The notes under the pieces were generated by a model. That model saw only the letters and a list, made by a program, of their open reading frames with translations, did not search any database and had not been told where the DNA came from. 36,030 nt of DNA from a virus. The stretch spans positions 1-36,030 of IMG/VR virus record IMGVR_UViG_3300025128_000147, one strand, 5' to 3'. The position numbers and the translations under genes are program-made. Shown one piece after another: positions 8,414-16,200 of this stretch (the first letter of the stretch is position 1; each line of letters opens with the position of its first letter).

Positions 8414-9513
8414 GCTTTGTCCGCAATGAAGCAGTAACAGGCTTTACATTCGGTATGGTCAATGCGACCTCCGGTGCAGCCCTTACTGGTGTAGCCAGTG
8501 CGATAGGCAAGTATCACACCAAGGATGGTGGGTCACAAGCTGCTCTATCTGGCACCATTGCGGAAGAAGGCAACGGACAATACTCGATAAACCTCACAGC
8601 CACTGAGATGAACGCCTCAGTGGTTGGTTTGCTTTTTACGCACTCCAGTGGTGTACCGGTCCAATTTACGATCAAAACCTTAGGATCACCGGCAGACACC
8701 AGCACGGAGAGCACGCTAAGCCTGAGCCTTACCGATCTACGCAAGGAGGTTGGGTGGTTCTGGCTTGGTGAAAGAACCAGCAGCAACTGGTCTAGTGATG
8801 AAACAACTCAGATTGATGAGATCATTAATAGTGGGCTGCGTCAGTTCTATCACCCTGTGCCTGGTCCCAATGCTCCCAAGGGACATAAGTGGAGTTTCTT
8901 AGAACCCACGACGACACTGGCAACGGTGGCTGACACAGAGAACTACACACTCAGTGCTAACTTCGGTGGGATAATCGGTCCGTTAACGTATGCCAATACA
9001 GACAATCGCTGGTTTCCAATTGAGATCACAGGTGAGAATCGAATCAGGATTCTACGACAGCGTGATTACTCGGAAACAACCACCGATCCTAAGTTAGCTG
9101 CCATCAGACCCATCAGTTCTGATGGCGGCAATGGTCAGCGTTTTCAGCTGATGCTATGGCCCACGCCTGACAAAGCATACACGCTCAGCTATCGCTACCA
9201 TGCTTTACCGAACAAGCTAACTGCGGCAAAGCCATATCCACTTGGTGGAGAGGCGCATGCAGAAACAATCTTGGAGAGCTGTTTGGCTGTTGCGGAAAGT
9301 CGAATGGATAACGTAGCCGGTATTCATTCAGCAGCATTTCAACAACGTCTTGCAGCATCGATTACATACGACCAAGAGATGAACACACCAGAACGCATGG
9401 GATACAACGGCGATGGCAGTGAGGCTGCAATGTTAAGCGAGCAGGCTAACCGTTCTCTTAACGGAGACATCGTTAAGTACAACAGCAACGTCTTTTACGA
9501 CACCAATCCATAG
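8410..9513 (+). CDS. Head-tail adaptor with extra N-terminal beta domain
   Basis: A 367-residue protein. Residues about 10-95 repeat the beta domain of the gene at the left edge (KDGGSQ, LSG, EEGNGQYSINLT, TEMNASVVGL, TH-S-GVPV). Residues about 105-367 look like a podovirus portal-binding adaptor: an acidic helix, D-E-I-I-N-S-G-L-R-Q-F-Y-H-P, a beta region with T-L-S-Y-R-Y-H-A-L-P, then a long C-terminal helix region with C-L-A-V-A-E-S-R-M. Such adaptors form a ring under the portal and seal packaged DNA. The fusion of a surface-type domain to the adaptor is notable. The start overlaps the preceding stop. Confidence 0.8.
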   Translation: MSFVRNEAVTGFTFGMVNATSGAALTGVASAIGKYHTKDGGSQAALSGTIAEEGNGQYSINLTATEMNASVVGLLFTHSSGVPVQFTIKTLGSPADTSTESTLSLSLTDLRKEVGWFWLGERTSSNWSSDETTQIDEIINSGLRQFYHPVPGPNAPKGHKWSFLEPTTTLATVADTENYTLSANFGGIIGPLTYANTDNRWFPIEITGENRIRILRQRDYSETTTDPKLAAIRPISSDGGNGQRFQLMLWPTPDKAYTLSYRYHALPNKLTAAKPYPLGGEAHAETILESCLAVAESRMDNVAGIHSAAFQQRLAASITYDQEMNTPERMGYNGDGSEAAMLSEQANRSLNGDIVKYNSNVFYDTNP

Positions 9514-9522
9514 GATTAGCAA

Positions 9523-9846
9523 ATGTATAGCACACCACAAAACGCAGTTATCACAAGCCTCGGTGTTGACAGCAGCTTAGCTGACAGTGTCTCGGTTGTG
9601 TTTAAGGGGTTTACCAAGGGGGTGATGCTGGTTCCAAGTGGAAGCAGTATCAACACGCTTACGTATTACGTTAGCAGCACGCAGGGTGGAACTTATATCC
9701 AGTTGTACAACAGCAGTGGTGCGGTCAGCACAACTGTAGCAGCTGGTAGAGCGTATCCGATGCCAAGTGAGGTTGAGGGTGCAGCTTTTCTGAAACTCGT
9801 AGGCAATGCCGATGGCGTTGTCGATTTACACCTTATTAGTTCTTAG
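9523..9846 (+). CDS. Small beta-rich virion protein
   Basis: A 107-residue protein made of short alternating strands (V-S-V-V-F-K-G-F, L-T-Y-Y-V-S-S-T, T-Y-I-Q-L-Y-N, F-L-K-L-V-G-N, V-V-D-L-H-L). It has few charged residues, as in small phage surface proteins. It sits between the adaptor and the tail nozzle gene, with an AGGATTAG-type ribosome site. It could be a decoration, head-fibre or tail-knob subunit. No motif allows a firmer call. Confidence 0.75.
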   Translation: MYSTPQNAVITSLGVDSSLADSVSVVFKGFTKGVMLVPSGSSINTLTYYVSSTQGGTYIQLYNSSGAVSTTVAAGRAYPMPSEVEGAAFLKLVGNADGVVDLHLISS

Positions 9847-9854
9847 GAGCAGCG

Positions 9855-10223
9855 ATGTCAGGACACAACGTATTACAACAAATTGCCGATACAACGGAAC
9901 TGGAGATCCTTGATCCAGGTAGTGGTGGAACGATCCCCGTTGATCGCTCGATGGGAATCTGCCCTGTGGTAACCGGTGGTGCTGAAGCACGTAAGATCGC
10001 TTCCCCAGCTCGTGCAGGGATCATCATTACTGTCTGTTTAAAAACAGATGGTGGTAATCTCACAATCACTGGTGAAGGTACAGAGATTATTAACTCCGGA
10101 TCAGGTTCAGAAACCACCGCTGTAATGGCAGACGCTGGTGATGTTCTCACGTTGATTTCTATCAACAAGGGAACAAGTATCATCTGGGCAGTCATCGCAA
10201 ACCACGGAGCTACCCTTAGCTAA
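9855..10223 (+). CDS. Small Gly/Thr-rich beta virion protein
   Basis: A 122-residue protein starting after a good ribosome site (TAGGAGCAGCG before ATG). Its stop overlaps the next start (TAATG). The sequence is rich in Gly, Thr and Ile and forms repeated strands (I-I-I-T-V-C-L-K, N-L-T-I-T-G-E-G, V-L-T-L-I-S-I). This is typical of small trimeric phage decoration or fibre-head proteins. Function is inferred from context only. Confidence 0.75.
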   Translation: MSGHNVLQQIADTTELEILDPGSGGTIPVDRSMGICPVVTGGAEARKIASPARAGIIITVCLKTDGGNLTITGEGTEIINSGSGSETTAVMADAGDVLTLISINKGTSIIWAVIANHGATLS

Positions 10224-11791
10224 TGGCACGTAGACAGACTCGTTTCGATATGCCATGGCCGCAAGGCGGGCTGGTTGAGGCGACTGGCTATGAGTCACAG
10301 CCAAGGGGTACGTCCGTTGATGTTCAGAATGTACGTGCATTTGAACCAACGACAGGGCGTAGCCGTGGTGGTCAACGAGCAGGACTGGCGAAATATGTAA
10401 ACGCCAGAACTGCTGATGGTAAGGTTCAGGACATCGGTCAGGTCGTCGGCAGAGACACCCCTTCTGATCAGAATGAGGTGGGCGCAAGGACTGTCGTTAC
10501 ATATGCCGTAACCAATGGTACGGTTGCTAAGGTGACTGATAGTGCGTTTACGACAGCCACCAACGGGTCAGGTGCCCTTAGTAGTTCTGTACCAAACATC
10601 TTCTCAGCTGAACTGTTTGGGGTGGTGTACTTTGCAGATGGTGCGAGTACCAAGCAGTACACCGCATCTACTAATACAGTAGCAACGTGGAGTGCATCCA
10701 GTGGCTCATTGCCTATTGATAGTAGCAATGAGCCTAGACTGATTGAAACTTGGCGAGGTCGTATCGTTTGTTCCGGTGTAAGTAGTGACCCTCATAACTG
10801 GTATATGTCAGCAATGGGGGATGCTCGCAATTGGAACTATTCACCCACAACGACATCTAGCACACAAGCTGTAGCTGGTAACAACGCTGACGCTGGTAAG
10901 AGTCAGGACATCATCAATGCCATGTGCCCGTACAGCGATGATGTGCTGATCTTCTTTGGTGACCACAGTATCTGGCAGATGTCCGGCGATCCCATGGAAG
11001 GTGGTCGACTGGATAATATCAGCACCACAATCGGAGCACCGTTTGGCCGACCTTACTGCAAGAGTCCCGAGGGAGTTCTGTACTTCTTTGGAAATCAGGG
11101 TGGTGTATTTCAGATGAGGCCCGGGCAGTCACCTTCCAACATTACTGAGCGCAGCATTCAGGAGCGAATGAATCAGTACAATGCGAACACGACAAGTGTT
11201 CGTATGGTGTGGAGCGACAGAGAGCGAGGCTTCTATGTCTTTCTAACTCCACTCGGTGGTGGTGCAACCACTAACTACTTCTATGACATTCGTAATGAAA
11301 GCTGGTGGGCAGATAAGTTTGCCACCAATACTCATAACCCTGTGTGTGTTCACCTGTTTGATGGTGATGAAGCAGGAGATCGTACTGTCTTAATGGGCGG
11401 TCAGGACGGTTATGTACGCACGTTTGATTACGACACACCAGCCAAGGCAGACGATGGTGTAGCCATTGATAGCTATGTCTGGTTAGGGCCGGTTTCCTTA
11501 ACAAACCGGCCCAAGTTAATGCTGACTGAAATGAAGGCAGCGGTAGCAACAGGTAGCAACCCAGTGACGTTTGATGTGTACGGAGCCGAAACAGCAGAAG
11601 CTGCAAAAGCTGGTAGCAGCAAGGTTAGCGGTACATGGGTAGCTGGCAGAAACAAGAGTGAGCGACGGAGAGCCGTTGGTCACGATCTTTTTATACGTTT
11701 ACGAAATAACACTGACGCGCAAGCTTGGGGATATGAATTCCTTGGCTTGGAACTAAACAGCTTTGACGGTCCCCGTCAGAGACAATGGTAG
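10223..11791 (+). CDS. Tail nozzle / DNA-stabilisation protein (P22 gp10-like)
   Basis: A 522-residue beta-propeller-like protein. It starts with R-Q-T-R-F-D-M-P-W-P-Q-G-G, then V-Q-N-V-R-A-F-E-P-T-T-G-R. It contains the hallmarks of the podovirus nozzle family: V-S-S-D-P-H-N-W-Y-M-S-A-M-G-D-A-R-N-W, then F-F-G-D-H-S-I-W-Q-M-S-G-D-P, and V-Y-F-A-D-G. These proteins form the hexameric tube below the adaptor and close the DNA exit channel. The ATG overlaps the previous stop. This is the clearest evidence that the phage is short-tailed. Confidence 0.88.
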   Translation: MARRQTRFDMPWPQGGLVEATGYESQPRGTSVDVQNVRAFEPTTGRSRGGQRAGLAKYVNARTADGKVQDIGQVVGRDTPSDQNEVGARTVVTYAVTNGTVAKVTDSAFTTATNGSGALSSSVPNIFSAELFGVVYFADGASTKQYTASTNTVATWSASSGSLPIDSSNEPRLIETWRGRIVCSGVSSDPHNWYMSAMGDARNWNYSPTTTSSTQAVAGNNADAGKSQDIINAMCPYSDDVLIFFGDHSIWQMSGDPMEGGRLDNISTTIGAPFGRPYCKSPEGVLYFFGNQGGVFQMRPGQSPSNITERSIQERMNQYNANTTSVRMVWSDRERGFYVFLTPLGGGATTNYFYDIRNESWWADKFATNTHNPVCVHLFDGDEAGDRTVLMGGQDGYVRTFDYDTPAKADDGVAIDSYVWLGPVSLTNRPKLMLTEMKAAVATGSNPVTFDVYGAETAEAAKAGSSKVSGTWVAGRNKSERRRAVGHDLFIRLRNNTDAQAWGYEFLGLELNSFDGPRQRQW

Positions 11792-11798
11792 GTGAATT

Positions 11799-12068
11799 AT
11801 GACAGTCCTTAATACCCCCGAACAACAAGCAGCTACGCAAAGAGCTTTTGACATGCTTAATAGGTTGAGAGGGTTCCAAGGTGCATCTCGCTTTGATGCT
11901 GGTGGCATGGGTGGCGGCATGGGCGGTTCCTTTGGCATACACGGTGGTGCTAACGCAGGCCCCATGGGCGGCATGGGTGGCTTCGGAGGTGGTGCTGGTT
12001 TCGGTGGCATGGGTGGTGGCATGGGTGGTGGCATGGGTGGTGGCATGGGTGGTGGCATGGGTGGGTGA
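11799..12068 (+). CDS. Gly/Met-rich small protein with MGGG repeats
   Basis: An 89-residue protein with a ribosome site (TAGGTGAATT before ATG). Residues 1-35 form a normal helical start (T-P-E-Q-Q-A-A-T-Q-R-A-F-D-M-L). The rest is Gly and Met in tandem MGGG units. The last part is coded by five perfect 12-bp repeats (GGTGGCATGGGT, 12003-12062). Its stop overlaps the next ATG (TGATG), and the next protein continues the same Gly/Met composition. The pair could be one split gene, a frameshift pair or two coupled genes. Function unknown; likely a flexible virion protein. Confidence 0.65.
   Translation: MTVLNTPEQQAATQRAFDMLNRLRGFQGASRFDAGGMGGGMGGSFGIHGGANAGPMGGMGGFGGGAGFGGMGGGMGGGMGGGMGGGMGG
12003..12062 (+). 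repeat. Five tandem 12-bp repeats (GGTGGCATGGGT)
   Basis: Five exact copies of a 12-base unit code for Gly-Gly-Met-Gly at the end of the first Gly/Met-rich gene. Related imperfect copies occur in the next gene (about 12205-12380). A length change here by anything other than a multiple of three would alter how the two genes are joined, because the stop is only 4 bases after the last unit. Confidence 0.95.
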
Positions 12069-13042
12069 TGGAAGATCCAGCACCACGTAGGCGTAGGACT
12101 GGCGGCGGTGGTGGCGGTGGAGCCGGTGGTAGAGGAGGCCATGATATCACAGGCCAATGGAATCCTAACCAGCCTGCTGGTGTATGGTCTGCGAGAGGGC
12201 AAGGCGGCGGCATGGGAGGCATGGGTGGCGGTGCCGGTACCGGCGATATGTTTGGCAACCCTGGGACTCCTATGAGCGGCGGTATGGGAGGTGGCATGAT
12301 GGGTGGCATGGGAAGTCCCATGGGTGGCGGAATGATGGGTGGAGGTATGGGTGGCGGTGCCATGGGTGGCGGTGGTGGCGCAGCTGGTCAGGTCGAGCGC
12401 AATAGTGTCTCGCAAGGCACCTATCAACCACAACAGGGCGCACGCGCAGGACTCGGTCAGCCAATGCAATCACGGACAGCTGTTGTATCTGGTAATCAGC
12501 AGGGAACGGTTGGTGGTGCGTTTAACAACCAACCCTCAGCCGAATCCGATATGAGCGATTCACCTGATGTCGGTGGCGGTATGGGCACAGCCAGAGCAGG
12601 TGGAGGTTTCAACAGAAGACCTCCCCAGAATTTCGGACCCACTGGTGGATTTAGCACAGCAACCAGAACACAAGACCTTGGTAGTCCCACGGGTGGTGGT
12701 GGTACAGGTAGTGACGGTAGGCCTATCGGAGGTGGACCAATGGGAGGTGGGCCGATAGGACAACCATCTCCGATGTCACCTACTCCACAGCCAACGGCTC
12801 CACCGAGCTACGGCGGTGGTTTTGGAATGATGTCTCCCTATGGTGGTCAACAGCCGGAAATCAATCAGGACTTTAGCTTTAGCAGTAACATGTTCGGGCA
12901 GAACCCCATGATGCAGATGGCTCAGAAGCAACCTAAAGCTCGTCAGTTTGCCCCAAGGCAGGGACGATCACAATCCAGAACGATTGGCAATCTGGCTAAC
13001 CTCGCACGGCAACGTAGAAACCTGAGGTTCGGATGGGGTTAA
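12068..13042 (+). CDS. Gly/Met/Pro-rich low-complexity virion protein
   Basis: A 324-residue protein with ATG at 12068 (an in-frame GTG at 12065 is possible). It has an Arg patch near the start (P-R-R-R-R-T-G), long Gly runs and MGGGM-type repeats, then a Pro/Gln/Gly region. It ends in a basic helical segment (about N-L-A-N-L-A-R-Q-R-R-N-L-R). It overlaps the previous stop and has no separate strong ribosome site, which suggests translational coupling. Composition indicates a disordered, flexible protein. It lies between nozzle and ejection-type proteins, so a tail or internal role is likely but unproven. Confidence 0.7.
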   Translation: MEDPAPRRRRTGGGGGGGAGGRGGHDITGQWNPNQPAGVWSARGQGGGMGGMGGGAGTGDMFGNPGTPMSGGMGGGMMGGMGSPMGGGMMGGGMGGGAMGGGGGAAGQVERNSVSQGTYQPQQGARAGLGQPMQSRTAVVSGNQQGTVGGAFNNQPSAESDMSDSPDVGGGMGTARAGGGFNRRPPQNFGPTGGFSTATRTQDLGSPTGGGGTGSDGRPIGGGPMGGGPIGQPSPMSPTPQPTAPPSYGGGFGMMSPYGGQQPEINQDFSFSSNMFGQNPMMQMAQKQPKARQFAPRQGRSQSRTIGNLANLARQRRNLRFGWG

Positions 13043-13284
13043 TAGAAGGACATCCACGTACTCCTGGTCTTAATGCCAGAGCACGACGTGGTTCAGCAAA
13101 ACTAAGCACAACAGATCCAGATTTGGTTCAGTTGCAGGGTACGTTCATTGTGAACATATATACCGATCTAGCTGGCGTTGGAACGCACGGTGAGATTGCA
13201 TTGTACAAACCGGCTGGGAATCCATATCTCGTAATACATTACAGCGGTACTTGGTATACATCAGCTGGAGGAGCGATCAGTTAG
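13033..13284 (+). CDS. Small hypothetical protein
   Basis: An 83-residue protein overlapping the previous gene by 10 bases. After a basic N-terminus (P-G-L-N-A-R-A-R-R-G) it has a compact beta pattern (G-T-F-I-V-N-I-Y-T-D, G-E-I-A-L-Y-K-P-A-G-N-P-Y-L-V-I-H-Y-S-G-T-W-Y). It is followed by the 1509-residue gene. No family recognised; a small structural protein is the best guess. Confidence 0.65.
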   Translation: MGLIEGHPRTPGLNARARRGSAKLSTTDPDLVQLQGTFIVNIYTDLAGVGTHGEIALYKPAGNPYLVIHYSGTWYTSAGGAIS

Positions 13285-16200
13285 ATGGTTGTAAATAAAG
13301 ATAGAGCCGGAAGACTGCTAGATGCTGACGGTCAAAGATATATCAAAGGTGACCGTTACGGTTCTCGTAGGGTTGTGGGAGGCCTTTCGCACGCCAAGCG
13401 TAGGTCTGATAGAGCGGAAAAATATGATCGTGGCAGGGCTGAGGGCTGGGGTGAAGCGAGGAAAGAACGTGATCGTCTAGGGGCAGAACTAGCTGTTTTG
13501 AAACAGAAGCATCCCTCTTGGGATGATATGGATTCAAAGACATGGTATGAAGTGGATAAGGCGCAACAGGCGTTCAATAAATCCCGCGAGAAAGAAGTAA
13601 GGCTCAGATACAAAAACATTCCTAATGGTGGTGCGAAAACTGCACAGGCACTAGAGGATCTATCGGAAGTAGATGGTGATTTCAAAGGCTACTATGACAA
13701 AATCCAAAATCAGAATGTAGCACAATACGGTAGGAAAGACGTTGAACTAAGTGCAGCACAGCAAGCTGAGAGAGATAAAGTAGACGCAGAAGGCAGGCGT
13801 TCATCGTTTTTGGAAAGCAAGTGGAGAGACTCAGAGCAAGCCTTTGCCGAAAGAGCTAAGTCCTACAGTGACGTAGATCTACATTTAAAAAGGAAAGCCC
13901 GAGATAAGAAGATATTTGATGAGGCCGTCAAGCGTGGTGAAGACGGGCAACTTGCAGTCACAAATGCCCAAAAGAAGAGAATGCAGGTAGGGCGTGACAA
14001 TCGAGAGAGTGGCCTTAAGAATCTACCAGATTGGGCAAAAGGCAAAGGCACAGATGCTGAGCTTAAGGCAGCAGAACAGCAGTGGTTGAAAGATAAAGAA
14101 TCAGACCAGTTAGCCAGACGCAAGCATCGTGAGGAGAGCCAGTCGGAATTAGAAGAACTCGACGCTCTGAAATTAAATAAATGGAAGCGAGATCCGAAAA
14201 ATAAAAAAGTAGACGTGCGTCATAACTATTCTCGCATTGCTGACAGTCTCAAGTTGAAATCTAAAAAGTTTACTGGCACAAGTAATCGTGGAAATGTCGG
14301 TGGAAAGTATACAAAAGACGTAGCGTCGGCTGCGCAAAATGCTCAGTCCTATTTCCAAGGCAGGGAAAAAGCAGATAAACCGGCAAAACCGACTCTCGCA
14401 GATCGTTACAAAAGTGAGTTTGGTAACAAGTTACCATCGCAACTGTCCGGCAGAGAGAAAATCAGGGCACGGAATTTATTTAACAAGCTAAATAATTCAC
14501 AACAGAAATCTATTAACCAATCTGTGGTGCAACAACCACAACAATCGCAGCAGCCTCAGCAAACGCAACAACCGCAGCAACAGCCAAGCCCGCTTAAGAG
14601 CATTGCTCAGCAAGCTGAAGGTCAACAACCACAGCAGTCGCAGGCTCCGGCTAAAGTCCAGCAGCCAACGGAAACACCGGAAGTGCGTCCACCTCTTGGA
14701 GCACTTAGAGACACGCTAGAGCAAGCGGGTCCCGAGAACCAGAGACAAGATCAACCAGCCCAACAGCCTGCCCAATTAAGGCAGGCTGTGGAAGGTCAAA
14801 CACAACCAGCTACACAGCAACCAACCCAACAGCCAAGGACAATTGGTATGGCTAGAGATAACGCACGAGACAGAGCAGATCAAACAAGATGGCCGACAAG
14901 TCGTCATCAAAATCCATGGAACCTGCCTGATAACCGAGGAGGTCGTACCGGTCGCAGAGGTGATCGTCCGGACATACCTGGCAAAGCTGACTGGCAGGAC
15001 CGCAGAAGTGCAATCGCTGATTCAAACCTATCACCACTGCAAAAGCTATTAGCTAACATCGTCGATGAATATCGTGGCGCGAGAGAACGTGGTCTGGCTG
15101 GTAACCTTGAGCGTGAGCGTCAGTTGCGTACCGGCTTCGATGAGTTGGGTAATCAGGCTGAATCAACCCTCGGCAACCTGATGGGTGGTTATAAGGATCT
15201 CGGATCACGATTGGGTGGATTGACATCTAAGAATATGGAATCAATCGGTCGCCTCTTCAGTGGTGAACGTGGTGGAATCCTCGGTCGTGGTGAGAACAGA
15301 TTGCAGGATCTACTAAAACGATACGATGCATCTAGTGGTCGAATTGGTGATGCTGTGCAGGGTAACGTAGGCCAGATCGGTGATCTTGCCAGACAACAGG
15401 CTGACCCTGTGCTTGGTGAATTCCGAGAGGGCTTGGGAGCACAACAACGTGGATTTGAGCAACTCGGCAGAGGGCAGCAGGACTTGATCGGGCGTGGTGG
15501 CGAATCCTTGTTGGAGAATCTGCGTGGTCGCACAGCCGGTCAGCTCGGTGCTCACGATGCAGCTGGTGGATCACTTGCTGGATTAGTCGGGGAGGCGCGT
15601 GGTCAGGAGCGTGGTGAATACGGACAGGCTGCTACCGAGGCAGGCGGTCGTTATGGCGACCGCTTAACCGAAGGCATGGATATGCTTAAACGGCTCGGTG
15701 AAGGTAGAAGAAAAGATATCAACCGATCTTTCGATGATCGGCTGAAACGTGACATCAGTCGTGCCGAACAGGATATGGTTCGACGAGGACTTGGTAACAC
15801 CACAGCCCGAGCGAACATGATCCGTGGTCTGAGAGAAGGCAGCATGCGTGAGAGAGAAAGCGCGTTAGGCCAACTCGATGATAACCTTAGAGCACAACAG
15901 GCAAGCCAGTTTGCTCAGCTTAGTGGTGATCAGCAGCGTGCAGTGGATGCGTTGCAACGTAGTGGACTTGCCGCTGGCACAGCACTTGGCAGTGCAGGCA
16001 TGGGCGCACAGATGCAGAATGTGCTTGGTAAAGTTGCTTCAGGCGAACGTCTAACGGGTGCTGAATCTGATGCATTAGCACGTATGAACGCTGCACGAGA
16101 AGGTGCAAACCTTCAAACAGGACTAGCTGGTCTTGGTGATCTGGCACAAGGTAATCGGGCATTACTAAGTAGTGGTGGTCAGTTCGGTCAGCAGGCACTC

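Noticed and set aside
12003-12062. CRISPR-like array
   Set aside because: The repeats are directly tandem, without spacers, and code for Gly-Gly-Met-Gly.
11753-12469. Long minus-strand and alternate frames rich in Pro, His, Thr or Trp/Val
   Set aside because: They are produced by the GGTGGCATGGGT repeats read out of frame; no ribosome sites and no normal protein composition.
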